A DNA stretch of 64,000 nucleotides from Solidesulfovibrio aerotolerans (GTDB taxonomy: Bacteria; Desulfobacterota; Desulfovibrionia; Desulfovibrionales; Desulfovibrionaceae): positions 203,017 to 267,016 of the forward strand of contig NZ_WVUD01000002.1 in the NCBI RefSeq assembly GCF_009856865.1. The letters run 5' to 3'. The position numbers and the translations under genes are program-made. Shown in pieces: positions 26,818 through 35,787 of this stretch (position 1 is the stretch's first letter; each line of letters begins with the position of its first letter). Under the pieces are notes generated by a model that was given only the letters and a program-made list of their open reading frames with translations, made no database searches and had not been told where the DNA came from.

Positions 26818-29163
26818 ATGGCAACCGGGCCGCTTGCCTTTTTGCTGCGCCGCCGGTGGCGCGTGCTCCTCTGCGTTCTGGCAACCCTTGGGACGGTGGC
26901 GCTCCTGGCCGTGGGGCTGGTCGCCACGGCCCGCCTGCCCTTTCCCCTGGCCGCCCTGACGCCCCCGCCATCCACCGTGGTGGCGGCTCAAAACGGCCAG
27001 CCCCTGCGCCTGTATCTGGCCCCGGACGACGCCTGGCGCTTTCCGGTGCGTTTGGCCGGCGTGGCCCCCATCCTGCCGCAATTGGTCCTTGCCGCCGAGG
27101 ATCGCCATTTCTACCGCCATCCCGGAGTCAATCCCCTGGCCCTTTTCCGGGCCGCCCTGGCCAATCTGGCGGCCGGGCGCGTGGTTTCCGGCGGTTCCAC
27201 CATCACCATGCAGTTGGCCCGGCTGGCCCGGCCCCGGGAACGCACCCTGGCCGCCAAACTGGACGAAGCGCTGGCCGCCCTGGTGCTGGAACGCCGGCTC
27301 TCCAAAGACGCAATCCTCGAGCGCTATCTCAACATGGCCCCCTACGGCGGCAACATCGTGGGCGTGGGTGCGGCCAGCAGCCTGTATTTCGGCAAAACCC
27401 CGGACCGGCTGTCCCTGGCCGAGGCGGCGCTGTTGACCGTCCTGCCCCGCTCGCCCCTGCGCCTGGACCCGCTGCGCCATCCCGAGGCGGCCAAGGCGGC
27501 CCGGGACAGACTCTTGGCCGCGCTCTCCCGACGCGGCGTCCTCCCGGCCGCAGCAGCCAAGGAGGCCATGACGGCCCCTGTGCCCCGGGGGCTGGTGCGC
27601 CAGCCCTTTACGGCCCCGCATTTCTGCCAGATGGCCAGGGATCTGGCCGGGGACGCGCCGCGCATCGATACGACGCTCGACCCGGCGGCCCAGAAAACGG
27701 CCACGGACATCCTGCGCGGCCGCAGCGGCTGGCTGGCCGGCCAGGGTATCGGCAGCGTGGCCGCCGTGGTCCTTGATCCCCAGACCCGGCAAGTCCGCGC
27801 CCTTATCGGCGGCACCAACTGGTTTGGCGACCCCCGCTTCGGCCAGATTAACGGCGCAACCATCCGGCGCTCCCCCGGCTCGACCCTCAAGCCCTTTCTC
27901 TACGCCATGGCCATGGACCAGGGGCTTATTTTTCCCCAAAGCCTGCTGCTCGATATTCCAACGGGCTTTGCCGGCTACTCCCCCAAAAACTACGACGGGC
28001 TGTTTCTGGGCCGGGTCAGTGCCGAGCAGGCCCTTATCACCTCGCGAAACGTCCCGGCGGTACGCCTTTTAAACGAGATCGGGACTACCCCGTTTCTCGA
28101 TCTGCTGCGCCGGGGGGGCCTGACCACCCTGGACAAGCCGGCCGCCCATTACGGCCTGTCGCTCATCCTTGGCGGCGGCGAGACAACGCTTTTGGCCCTG
28201 ACCAATCTCTACGCCGCCCTGGCCGACGGCGGCCTGTACCGTCCGGCCGCCATCTTGGCCAAGAGCAAGCCCGTTCGCGGCGAGCGGCTTTTTTCGCCCG
28301 AGGCCTGCGCCCTGACCACCGACATCCTGACCCGGCTGGAACGCCCGGATCTGCCCACGTCCTGGGAGCGCGCCCTGGCCGTGCCGGCGGTGGCCTGGAA
28401 GACCGGCACGTCCTTTGGCCACCGCGACGCCTGGGCCGTCGGGGTCAGTGCCGGACACGTCATCGGCGTGTGGGTCGGCAACATGGACGGCACACCCATT
28501 GCCGGCATCTCCGGCGCGGTCCACGCCGGCCCGATCCTGTTTGAACTGTTTCGCGCCCTGGAACCGCACGGCTCCAGGGCCGCGGCCAAGACCGGCCTGG
28601 ACATCGCCGAGATCGAGGTCTGCGCCGACAGCCGGCAACTGCCCGGCCCGGACTGCCCCAGGCGCGTCACCGCCAAGATCATCCCCGGCCGCACCCATCT
28701 GACCCCCTGCCCGGTCCACCGCCGGATGCTGGTGGACGCGGCCACCGGGGAGCGCTTAAGCGCCGAGTGCCTGGCCGGGCGCGAAGCCAAAACCGTGGCC
28801 GTGGCCGAGTATCCGGCCGAACTGGTGTCCTGGTGGCGCGCCACCGGCATCCCTTTTGAAACCCCGCCCCCCCCGGCCCCGGACTGCCCGGGAGCCGTCG
28901 GCGACGGCCCGCGTATCGTCTCGCCAAGCCCGGCCACGGTCTACACCGTGCGCCCCGACATCCCGGCCGAATACCAGCAGATCGCCCTGACCGCCGATGT
29001 CCCGGCCGCAACCACGCGCCTGTCCTGGTATGTGGACGGAGAACTCACGGCCCAGGCCGCGCCCGGCAAGCGGCTCTTCTGGCTGCCGACTCCGGGAGCC
29101 CACCGGCTGATGGTCTCTGACGAGGCGGGACGCAGCAACAGCGTCACCATACACGTGGAATAA
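26818..29163 (+). CDS. pbpC: Penicillin-binding protein 1C
   Basis: 781-residue bifunctional peptidoglycan synthase anchored by an N-terminal helix (VLATLGTVALLAVGLVATA). Glycosyltransferase 51 domain: AAEDRHFYRHPGVNPLA, GGSTITMQLARL, ERRLSKDAILERYLN. Transpeptidase domain: SPGSTLKPF (SxxK serine near residue 355), SRN, and KTGTSFGHRDAWAVG (KTG near residue 528). The C-terminal BiPBP-C domain (from about 700) with AATTRLSWYVDGE is diagnostic of PBP1C. ATG at 26818 sits two bases after the response-regulator stop; a longer frame from 26800 overlaps that gene. Confidence 0.94.
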   Translation: MATGPLAFLLRRRWRVLLCVLATLGTVALLAVGLVATARLPFPLAALTPPPSTVVAAQNGQPLRLYLAPDDAWRFPVRLAGVAPILPQLVLAAEDRHFYRHPGVNPLALFRAALANLAAGRVVSGGSTITMQLARLARPRERTLAAKLDEALAALVLERRLSKDAILERYLNMAPYGGNIVGVGAASSLYFGKTPDRLSLAEAALLTVLPRSPLRLDPLRHPEAAKAARDRLLAALSRRGVLPAAAAKEAMTAPVPRGLVRQPFTAPHFCQMARDLAGDAPRIDTTLDPAAQKTATDILRGRSGWLAGQGIGSVAAVVLDPQTRQVRALIGGTNWFGDPRFGQINGATIRRSPGSTLKPFLYAMAMDQGLIFPQSLLLDIPTGFAGYSPKNYDGLFLGRVSAEQALITSRNVPAVRLLNEIGTTPFLDLLRRGGLTTLDKPAAHYGLSLILGGGETTLLALTNLYAALADGGLYRPAAILAKSKPVRGERLFSPEACALTTDILTRLERPDLPTSWERALAVPAVAWKTGTSFGHRDAWAVGVSAGHVIGVWVGNMDGTPIAGISGAVHAGPILFELFRALEPHGSRAAAKTGLDIAEIEVCADSRQLPGPDCPRRVTAKIIPGRTHLTPCPVHRRMLVDAATGERLSAECLAGREAKTVAVAEYPAELVSWWRATGIPFETPPPPAPDCPGAVGDGPRIVSPSPATVYTVRPDIPAEYQQIALTADVPAATTRLSWYVDGELTAQAAPGKRLFWLPTPGAHRLMVSDEAGRSNSVTIHVE

Positions 29164-29183
29164 ATCCCCAAGGAGAGCCTGCC

Positions 29184-29486
29184 ATGAGCGCTATTCTGGA
29201 TTTCTCGATCTTCCCCCTGGACAAGGGCGACAGCCTGTCCGCCTATGTGGCCCGGGCCATTCGCATCGTGCGGGAATCGGGGCTGCCCTATGTCTTTTCG
29301 CCCATGTCCACGAGCATCGAGGGCGACTGGGATGCGGTGCTGGCCGTGGTCACCCGCTGCAAAGAAGAACTGGAAAAGGATTGCGGCCGCATCCATGTGG
29401 CCATCCGCATAGACTGGCGCAGCGGCCCGGCCGGACGGCTGACGGCCAAAATCCGGGCCGTGGAGGAAAAGCTGGGCCAGGATTGA
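29184..29486 (+). CDS. MTH1187 family thiamine-binding protein
   Basis: 100-residue ferredoxin-like-fold protein of the YqgV/DUF77 family: ILDFSIFPLDKG, YVFSPMSTSIEGDWDAVLAVV and IRIDWRSGPAG are the conserved strands and loops. Members bind thiamine or related metabolites in the cytoplasm. AAGGAG precedes the ATG, 20 bases after pbpC. No TPP riboswitch is visible upstream. Confidence 0.87.
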   Translation: MSAILDFSIFPLDKGDSLSAYVARAIRIVRESGLPYVFSPMSTSIEGDWDAVLAVVTRCKEELEKDCGRIHVAIRIDWRSGPAGRLTAKIRAVEEKLGQD

Positions 29487-29672
29487 TTCCCGCGCCGTCC
29501 AAGCCGGCCAACGGACGGAAGATTTCAGCCCAACCCGTTGCCAAAAAACGGCCCCGACGCTACACTGGATCAAACGCGGCCGAGACGCCGGCCCCATGGC
29601 CGGTTCGGGGGCCACGTCCAGAAAAGACGCCCGGCGCGACAGCAACGCTTGTGCAACACCAAGGAGACGACC

Positions 29673-30404
29673 ATGCTTGACCAACTGGCCCAGATCAACA
29701 TGAGCATATACTTTCAGACAATTGTCTTCATCGCCCTGATGGCGCTGGTGGTCCGGCTGCACTGGAAGATCGGCTCCGTGCCGCATTTGCTGCTGTGCGC
29801 CGTCAAATACGGCGTGTTTGTCCTTATTTTCATTTATCTGTTTCTTAACTGGGCCAGCGACGTCAACCCGACTCTTCGCAATTCCAGCATTCTCATCATG
29901 ACCCTGATCAATCTTTTCATGCTCTGGAACGCCATCGTCGCCGCCGTGGAACTGCCCTACCGCCGCGCCCTGACCAGTTGCGTTGACGGCGTATGCACGT
30001 CATCTGATCTGGAACAGGCCTTTTCCTCTGGCAAGCGTTTTTACAAGCTGCGCTATTTCTTCGCCGCCCTGACCAGCGGCTCCTCGCCCTGGCATTTCCT
30101 GAGCAGCATCGCTGCCGAGCGCACCCGCGACGATCTGCACCGCGTCTTTATCGGCCTTGATCCCAAGGCCTCGGTGTTTGGGGCCAAGCTCTATTTCCAC
30201 TTCCTGCGCAACCAACTGGCCGCCGACAAATCCATGCCCGCTGACAAGCGTTCCGAGCGTCTGCGCGCCGTGGAAGCCCTGGGCCGCGACCCCTGGCTGA
30301 CGGAAAAAACCAGCGATTTCCTGCATCACCTGTTGGCCGCGCCCGAAGACCTCCTTGATGCCGGCCTCAAGGATTCGCTCATCGACGAAGGCAAGATGGT
30401 CTGA
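29673..30404 (+). CDS. Integral membrane protein of unknown function
   Basis: 243 residues. Three membrane helices at the N-terminus (YFQTIVFIALMALVV, LLCAVKYGVFVLIFIYLFLN, SSILIMTLINLFMLWNAIVA) are followed by a cytoplasmic helical region (about residues 110-243) with a CVDGVC pair and SGSSPWHFLSS. I do not recognise the family. ATG at 29673 has AAGGAG seven bases upstream; the frame opens earlier at 29538 but that part resembles non-coding DNA. Preceded by a 186-base gap and followed by the amidase gene. Confidence 0.75.
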   Translation: MLDQLAQINMSIYFQTIVFIALMALVVRLHWKIGSVPHLLLCAVKYGVFVLIFIYLFLNWASDVNPTLRNSSILIMTLINLFMLWNAIVAAVELPYRRALTSCVDGVCTSSDLEQAFSSGKRFYKLRYFFAALTSGSSPWHFLSSIAAERTRDDLHRVFIGLDPKASVFGAKLYFHFLRNQLAADKSMPADKRSERLRAVEALGRDPWLTEKTSDFLHHLLAAPEDLLDAGLKDSLIDEGKMV

Positions 30405-30529
30405 TGTCCCGCCGGCCCCGGCCCCGGCCCCGGTATCTGCCGGGCCGGGGCCGCTGGCTGTGCGCAAAGGACGGCCGCCACCGGTTGTTCGCCAGCGAAA
30501 GACGGACGCCGGCCAAAGGAAGGGGTGCC

Positions 30530-31279
30530 ATGACCCGACGCGCCCTGGCAGCGGGCTGGTGCCTCATCACCCTTTTGGCCGCAACCAGCGGGGCCTTTGC
30601 CGGTTGCCTGCCGGCCAAGCTGGTCGTGGCCATCGACGCCGGCCACGGTCCCAAAGCGCCAGGGGCCACCAGCGCCTCGGGAGTTGCCGAATACCACTTC
30701 AATCTCCGACTGGCCGGGCAAGTCCGCGACGCCCTTTATGCCGCCGGTTTCACCAAGGCCTTTCTGATCGACCCCACCGGCCTTGATCTGCCCCCGGCCG
30801 GCCGGGCCAAACGGGCCAATGCCGCCGGTACCGCGCTCCTCATCTCCATCCACCACGACTCGGCCCAGCCGCAATTTTTCACCAGCGAGACCGTTGGCGG
30901 CACCACCCGGCGCTTTTGCGACCACTTCGCCGGCTATTCGCTTTTCTATTCCGGCCGCAACCGGCACGCCGACGACAGTCTGGCTTTCGCCCGGCTCATC
31001 GGCCGGCAATTGCGCCGGGAGGGCCTGCCCTTTACCCGCCATCACGCCGCCGATGTCCCGGGCGAACGCCGGCCCCTTGTGGACGACGAACTCGGCGTGT
31101 ACCGCTACGACGGGCTGGCCGTGCTCCATGCGGCCGCCTCGCCGGCGGTGCTGGTGGAGGCCGGAGTCATCGTCAACCGGACCGAGGAAGCGGAACTAGC
31201 CGGCCCGACACGCCAAATGCAAACGGCCCGGGCCATCACCCGGGCCGTGGTCAACTGGTGCGCCGGCCAGCGGCCGTAA
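30530..31279 (+). CDS. N-acetylmuramoyl-L-alanine amidase (Amidase_3)
   Basis: 249-residue exported zinc amidase that cuts the sugar-peptide bond of peptidoglycan. Signal peptide (WCLITLLAATSGAFA), then VVAIDAGHGPKAPG (zinc His), ASGVAEYHFNLRLA (zinc Glu), LISIHHDSAQ (zinc His) and VLVEAGVIVN (catalytic Glu). Compact, with no SPOR or AMIN domain. ATG at 30530 follows AAAGGAAGGGGTGCC; an upstream GC-rich stretch (30404-30530) of CCCCGG repeats is not coding. The last coding segment (QTARAITRAVVN) is repeated in frame just after the stop codon. Confidence 0.92.
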   Translation: MTRRALAAGWCLITLLAATSGAFAGCLPAKLVVAIDAGHGPKAPGATSASGVAEYHFNLRLAGQVRDALYAAGFTKAFLIDPTGLDLPPAGRAKRANAAGTALLISIHHDSAQPQFFTSETVGGTTRRFCDHFAGYSLFYSGRNRHADDSLAFARLIGRQLRREGLPFTRHHAADVPGERRPLVDDELGVYRYDGLAVLHAAASPAVLVEAGVIVNRTEEAELAGPTRQMQTARAITRAVVNWCAGQRP

Positions 31280-31361
31280 CCGGATCGTGGGCGCGCCCAG
31301 CCGGTGGCCCAAAAGCAAACGGCCCGGAGCATGGTCCGGGCCGTTGTCAATCGGCAGGCAG
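31214..31361 (+). repeat. Duplicated end of the amidase gene (96-base period)
   Basis: The segment at 31214-31265 inside the gene and that at 31310-31361 beyond the stop are about 75% identical and in the same reading frame, encoding QTARAITRAVVN and QTARSMVRAVVN. Each also forms a perfect GC-rich hairpin. Several substitutions separate them, so the duplication is old. Confidence 0.7.
31318..31345. terminator. Hairpin between the amidase gene and cheV
   Basis: AACGGCCCGGA and TCCGGGCCGTT form a perfect 11-bp stem with a 6-base loop in the 103-base gap between two convergent genes. A comparable 10-bp hairpin lies inside the amidase gene at 31223-31248. No long T-run. Confidence 0.6.
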
Positions 31362-31382
31362 GCGCGGGGGAAACCGGCCGGC

Positions 31383-32366
31383 TCAGTCGCTGCCAAGGGC
31401 CAGCCGGTCCCAGGCCAGAGCCCGGGCCTTTTCGGCCAATTGCAGCATCTCGGGCTTGGAAACCTGATCGTCGGCCCCAACGGCTTCGCCCTTGTGCCGC
31501 AGGCTGTCCGTAATGAGCGAGGAGAAAAGGATCACCGGCAAGCGCTTGAGCACCGGATCTTCCTTGACTTTGCGGGTCAGGCTGTGCCCGTCCATGGCCG
31601 GCATTTCGATGTCGGATACAAGGATATGGACGAAATCGGTGATGGGCCGGTTTTCCTCGGCCGCCGCCGCCTTCCAGGCCACCAGTTGCTCCCAGGCGAT
31701 ACGGCCGTTTATGGTGCGCGTCACTTCAAAACCGGCCTTTTCCAGGGACGTGCCGATCATGCGCCGGATGGTGGTGGAATCGTCGGCGATAAGGGCCTTA
31801 AAGACCATATCCTTGTCCGGCAACTCCTTCTGGCTCTCGACAAAGGCGACTTCGTCAAGCTCTTTCAGGGCCAGCTCGGGGTTCAAGTCAGCCACGATCT
31901 TTTCCATGTCCAAAATAAAGACGACCCGGGATTCAAGCTGAATCACGCCGGTGACGGAGTTGCCGGAATAGGCCTGGACCTGGACGCTTGGCGGTTCGAT
32001 CTGCTCCCAGCTCAGGCGATGGATGCGCGTGACGCCCGACACCCGAAAGGCGCTGATCACCCGGTTAAACTCTGTCACCACCACCTTGTCAGAGGCATTG
32101 TCCGAACGATCTTTCCCGAGCCACAGGCTCAAATCCACCAACGGCACGACCTTGTTGCGCAGATTAAACGTGCCCAGCACGCACGGATGCGGCGTCTGCG
32201 GCATCTCCGTAACCTTGGGCAGCCGGATGATCTCCAGCACCTTGGCCACGTTGACCCCGTAGTATCCAACATAGGTCTTGCCCGACGCAGTCGGCTCCTC
32301 CAAATAAAATTCAACGATTTCAAGTTCGTTGGTGCCGGACTCAAGGAGGATATTGGTATTGCTCAT
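31383..32366 (-). CDS. cheV: Chemotaxis coupling protein CheV
   Basis: 327 residues: a CheW-like scaffold domain (about 17-165; EIVEFYLEEP, YYGVNVAKVLEIIRLP, LGTFNLRNKVVPLVDL, SRVVFILDMEKIV) fused to a receiver domain (about 190-320; ALIADDSTTIRRMIG, phosphoacceptor Asp in ILVSDIEMPAMDG, Lys in VSKPEML). CheV links chemoreceptors to CheA and adapts through phosphorylation. It is single-gene here, 17 kb from the four receptors in this window, and no cheA or cheW is present. Confidence 0.95.
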   Translation of the reverse strand: MSNTNILLESGTNELEIVEFYLEEPTASGKTYVGYYGVNVAKVLEIIRLPKVTEMPQTPHPCVLGTFNLRNKVVPLVDLSLWLGKDRSDNASDKVVVTEFNRVISAFRVSGVTRIHRLSWEQIEPPSVQVQAYSGNSVTGVIQLESRVVFILDMEKIVADLNPELALKELDEVAFVESQKELPDKDMVFKALIADDSTTIRRMIGTSLEKAGFEVTRTINGRIAWEQLVAWKAAAAEENRPITDFVHILVSDIEMPAMDGHSLTRKVKEDPVLKRLPVILFSSLITDSLRHKGEAVGADDQVSKPEMLQLAEKARALAWDRLALGSD

Positions 32367-32483
32367 GCGGCTTGGACTCCCCTTCGCGCCCCGGGTCGGG
32401 TGGCTGTGGCTCGCTGTATCAACGTCGTATCTTTATGCCGTTGATTTCATAAAAAGCAAGCGGCTGGGAGTCCCGGCCGCTGT

Positions 32484-32512
32484 TTGACAACACTGTGGTT
32501 TTTCGCAATACA
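32484..32512 (+). promoter_or_regulatory. Candidate sigma-70 promoter
   Basis: TTGACA at 32484-32489, a 17-base spacer, and AATACA at 32507-32512, about 60 bases before the start of the periplasmic binding protein. The -35 match is perfect and the -10 weak. Confidence 0.45.
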
Positions 32513-32570
32513 AACGAAGCTGGAGTATCCATTCGCACGGCAGCCTGTTTGTCAGCCCGGGGAATATGCC

Positions 32571-33377
32571 ATGCCCAGACGTCCGTTGCGTGTCATCCTG
32601 ATTGCACTTGCCGCCTTGGCCGTCCTGCTGCCTACCGCTGCGCTGACGGCCCAGGAGGACGCCCCTGTGACGCTGCTCGTGTTTCATCGACCGCCGTATT
32701 ATATTCTCAAAGACGGCAAACCAGCCGGCGGCTTCCTGCTCACAGCGGCGCTACTCGTCTTTGAAAAAGCCGGCATTCCTGTCACAGTACGGGAAATGCC
32801 GCCAGGGCGCATCATTGCCACCCTGGCCGACAACAAAACCCAGGCCTGCGGCGTGGGCTGGTTCAAAACGCCGCAACGCGAGGCCTTTGCCCACTTAAGC
32901 CTGCCGCTCTACCAGGACCAGCCCTTGGCCGTGGCTGTGGGCAGCAGCGCCAGGGGCATCCCGACCGAGCCGCCGCCGACGCTTGGCGATCTCCTGCGAA
33001 CCGAAAAGACCTGGGGGCTTCGTGAAGGCTTTTCCTACGGAAAGGAGGCGGATCAGGCGTTTTTGCAGTATCCGGCCAACCGGGTCAAACGGTTCTCCGA
33101 CACGCACCATATGGTGACACTGCTGGCCCAGGGCCGTCTCGACGCCCTGCTTATCGATCCCGAAGAACTGTCCTGGATCGTCGCCAGCCAACCCGAGCTG
33201 GGGCAGAAAATCCGGCTCGTTCCCCTGGCCGGCGTCCCGCCCGGAGCCGACCGCCACATTCTGTGCAGCCAGGCTGTCTCCCCCGAGGTCATGGTCCGCC
33301 TGGACACGGCCATCCGCGCCTTCGCGCCCACACAACAGTACCGGGATCTCACCACGTTTTCATATCCCTACAAGTAA
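32571..33377 (+). CDS. Periplasmic substrate-binding protein (SBP family 3 type)
   Basis: 268 residues. Signal peptide (VILIALAALAVLLPTAALTA) followed by the two-lobe fold of amino-acid-type solute-binding proteins: FHRPPYYILKDGKPAGGFLL, MPPGRIIATLADNKTQACGVGWF, REAFAHLSLPLYQDQPLAVAV, and WGLREGFSYG. No ABC permease or ATPase lies nearby, so it may serve a distant transporter or feed a sensor. ATG at 32571 follows GGGGAATATGCC; a frame from 32484 includes the promoter and is rejected. Confidence 0.82.
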   Translation: MPRRPLRVILIALAALAVLLPTAALTAQEDAPVTLLVFHRPPYYILKDGKPAGGFLLTAALLVFEKAGIPVTVREMPPGRIIATLADNKTQACGVGWFKTPQREAFAHLSLPLYQDQPLAVAVGSSARGIPTEPPPTLGDLLRTEKTWGLREGFSYGKEADQAFLQYPANRVKRFSDTHHMVTLLAQGRLDALLIDPEELSWIVASQPELGQKIRLVPLAGVPPGADRHILCSQAVSPEVMVRLDTAIRAFAPTQQYRDLTTFSYPYK

Positions 33378-33391
33378 CGGAGGACAGCCGC

Positions 33392-33841
33392 TCAGCATTT
33401 CCGGTCCAGCAGCAGATGGGAAAAATAGCCGAGCACCGTGGCGACATAGTAAGGAATAAAAGGCTTCCACGGCAATCCGAGCAACAGCATGGGGGCGAGC
33501 AGAACGGAACTGGGGATCAAAAGCGCCGCCCACCAGGAATGGGTCCAACCCCGGTGCGAGCCGATGGCCGGCAGCAGGGCGCAAAAACCCAGCACCGCCG
33601 CATAACGGTACTGCTCGCGAAAGATCAGGAACCCGTCCACCACCAGAGCCGCGCCGTAAAAAAAACGCCGGCCTTTGGAGTCGGTGTCCACATCAGGGAA
33701 AAGCCCGCCCAGAACGGAAAAAAGGCCCAGGCAGACGGCGGTCTCAAAACCCGGACGATATAACCCCAGCCACGACGTGCCGGCCACGGCTGCCCCGGTA
33801 ACGGCTGCCGCGCCAACGATATGCATCTTATATCCCGGCAT
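33392..33841 (-). CDS. YdjM-like membrane metal-dependent hydrolase
   Basis: 149 residues, four hydrophobic segments. Metal-binding motifs typical of the DUF457/YdjM family are visible: FPDVDTDSKGRR and SHRGWTHSWW, plus an early MHIVGA His and a final FSHLLLDRKC. The family is inner-membrane bound and of unknown substrate. Start MPGYKMH at 33841 follows GGGAGCGCTCC. The open frame extends far upstream but runs antisense to other genes. Convergent with the binding protein gene, 14 bases apart. Confidence 0.82.
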   Translation of the reverse strand: MPGYKMHIVGAAAVTGAAVAGTSWLGLYRPGFETAVCLGLFSVLGGLFPDVDTDSKGRRFFYGAALVVDGFLIFREQYRYAAVLGFCALLPAIGSHRGWTHSWWAALLIPSSVLLAPMLLLGLPWKPFIPYYVATVLGYFSHLLLDRKC

Positions 33842-33982
33842 GGAGCGCTCCCTAGCATCGCCACCCCGGTCGCGCAACCCGGTCGGTACGCCCCGAATTG
33901 TTGCGTCCGACTGCCGCCTTGACGCCGGCCGCTCCCCCCGGCTACGAGGAGCGATTGACAACCCCAAAATCGGAAGCACGAC

Positions 33983-34339
33983 ATGCCCCGTACCCGTTTC
34001 CTTTCCACCCTGGCCGCCCCCCTGCTCCTGGCAGTCCTGCTCCTGGCCGCAGCGCCGCTTTTCGCCGCCGGCCCCACCGTGGAGCTCTACGTCACAAGCT
34101 GGTGTCCCTACTGTACCAAAGCCAAGGCCTACTTCGACGGCAAGGGCATCGCCTATTCCCTCTACGACATCGACAAGGATGCCGCTGCCAATTTGCGCTA
34201 CAAGCGCTACGGCGGACGCGGCGTGCCCCTGGTCATGATCAACGGCACGGCCATCGCCGGCTATTCCGTGGCCGAATTTGAAAAGGCCCTGGCCGCCCCG
34301 GCCCCGGCCGCGGCCCATCCCAAATTCGCCACCCCATAA
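33983..34339 (+). CDS. Exported glutaredoxin family protein
   Basis: 118 residues. A signal peptide (LAAPLLLAVLLLAAAPLFAA) precedes a glutaredoxin fold: VELYVTSWCPYCTKAKAYF (CPYC active site), DIDKDAAANLRYKRYGGRGVP (cis-Pro after VP) and GYSVAEFEKAL. Location outside the cytoplasm is unusual for a glutaredoxin; it may handle disulfides or metal centres in the periplasm. It could form a short transcript with the aminotransferase 70 bases downstream. Confidence 0.85.
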   Translation: MPRTRFLSTLAAPLLLAVLLLAAAPLFAAGPTVELYVTSWCPYCTKAKAYFDGKGIAYSLYDIDKDAAANLRYKRYGGRGVPLVMINGTAIAGYSVAEFEKALAAPAPAAAHPKFATP

Positions 34340-34411
34340 TAAAACGCGTCCCCTTTCCCTTGCCGCCAACCGGACCGGGCCTAGGCCCGGCCTTTCGCCA
34401 TGGAGTGCCCT

Positions 34412-35581
34412 GTGACCAGCCTGTCCTCCCGCTTCAGCCAGCGTGCCCACAATATTAAAATTTCGGCCACCAAGCTCATGCCCATGATCGCCAGCCAGGT
34501 CGGCGGCTGCGCTTCCCTTGGCCAGGGCGTGCCCTCTTTTGCCACCCCGCCCCATGTTGTCGAGGCCGTGTGCCGGGCGCTGACCGACCAACCCTGGGCC
34601 GGCAAGTATTCGCTCCAGCCCGGCATGCCCGAACTGCGCCAGGCAGTGGCCGGGCTGCTGGCGGCTGAAAAAGGACTTGTTGCCGACCCGGACCGCGAAA
34701 TCGCCATCACCGTGGGCGGCATGGAAGCGCTCCTGTGCGCCATTTTGTGCCTGTGCGATCGCGGCGATGAGGTCATCGTCCCGGAGCCGTTCTACCCCTC
34801 CCATGTGGAGCAGGTGCTTCTGGCCGAGGCCCGTCCGGTGTTCGTGCCCCTTCGCCGCCACGACTGGAGCCTGGACGCCGACGCCGTGGCCGCCGCGGTC
34901 ACCCCGTGCACCCGGGCCATCATCGTCAATTCGCCGCACAACCCCACCGGCTCGGTTTTTGCCAAGGCCGACTTGCTGGCCGTGGCCGAGGTCGCCCTGC
35001 GCCACGGCCTGACCGTCATTTGCGACGACACCTACGACGCCCTGGCCTATGACGAACCGGCCTTTTCCCTGGCCAGCCTGCCGGAGTTGCGCCCGCAGCT
35101 TGTGGCCGTGGGCAGTTTTTCCAAGCGCTACGCCTTAACCGGCTGGCGGGTGGGCTTCGCCTTTGCCCCCGAGCCGATCATGGCCCAAATGCTGAAAGTC
35201 CACGACTGCACGGCCATTTGCGCCCCAACACCCTCCCAGATAGCCGCCCTGGCCTCACTGACCGGCCCCCAGGACATCTACGCCGGCTTCCTTTCCATTC
35301 TGGCCCGACGCCGCCGCGCCATCATGGCCCACCTCGATGCCATGCCGGCCATCACCTACAACGCCCCGGGCGGCGCTTTCTACATTATGGCCCGCTACGC
35401 CCTGCCCGACGCGCCCATGGACGTGGCCACCCGGCTGATCCACGAAGCCCGGGTCATCACCATCCCCGGCGACAGCTTCGGCCCCGGCGGCACGCAAAGC
35501 CTGCGCCTGTCCTTTGGCGGCGACGACGCCGAAATCGATACGGCCTGCCAGCGCCTGGGGGACTGGTTTGCCCGGCAGTAA
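34412..35581 (+). CDS. Class I/II pyridoxal-phosphate aminotransferase
   Basis: 389 residues. Landmarks: SLGQGVPSFATPP, GKYSLQPGMPELRQAV, ITVGGMEALLCAI, VNSPHNPTGSVF, CDDTYDAL, PLP Lys in SFSKRYALTGWRVGF, and SLRLSFGG with substrate-binding Arg. It resembles aspartate/aromatic aminotransferases of fold type I. Substrate unassigned. GTG at 34412 with GGAG six bases upstream is preferred to ATG at 34400, which lacks such a site; the two differ by four residues. The stop codon lies in the first copy of a 23-base direct repeat. Confidence 0.9.
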   Translation: MTSLSSRFSQRAHNIKISATKLMPMIASQVGGCASLGQGVPSFATPPHVVEAVCRALTDQPWAGKYSLQPGMPELRQAVAGLLAAEKGLVADPDREIAITVGGMEALLCAILCLCDRGDEVIVPEPFYPSHVEQVLLAEARPVFVPLRRHDWSLDADAVAAAVTPCTRAIIVNSPHNPTGSVFAKADLLAVAEVALRHGLTVICDDTYDALAYDEPAFSLASLPELRPQLVAVGSFSKRYALTGWRVGFAFAPEPIMAQMLKVHDCTAICAPTPSQIAALASLTGPQDIYAGFLSILARRRRAIMAHLDAMPAITYNAPGGAFYIMARYALPDAPMDVATRLIHEARVITIPGDSFGPGGTQSLRLSFGGDDAEIDTACQRLGDWFARQ

Positions 35582-35668
35582 GGGTGCCCCGGGCCAAATG
35601 CCTTTTGGGAGCGAGACGGTTTCACGCCGGGCAGGGTTCGCGCAGCAGTAAGGACGCCCCGGGCCAAA
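35576..35668 (+). repeat. 23-base direct repeat across the aminotransferase stop codon
   Basis: cagtaagg-gt-gccccgggccaaa at 35576-35598 recurs at 35646-35668 with two changes. The first copy contains the TAA stop of the aminotransferase gene. The 194-base gap to the MFS gene holds nothing else recognisable. Confidence 0.65.
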
Positions 35669-35787
35669 GACGGCGCTGCGGCTGCCCCTGCCAGGAGCAC
35701 CGCCGGCCGCCGTATTAATCCCTTCCCCGGGGAAGTCTCTTGGAGTACACGGGGACCGGCTGCAACAGCCCAAGGATGCCGTCTCCC

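Noticed and set aside
30404..30529. Arg/Pro-rich N-terminal extension of the amidase
   Set aside because: Composition reflects CCCCGG repeats in the gap; the signal peptide and ribosome-binding site place the start at 30530.
33842..35005. Upstream extension of the YdjM-like gene to 537 residues
   Set aside because: The extra part is antisense to the glutaredoxin and aminotransferase genes; the strong ribosome-binding site supports a start at 33841.
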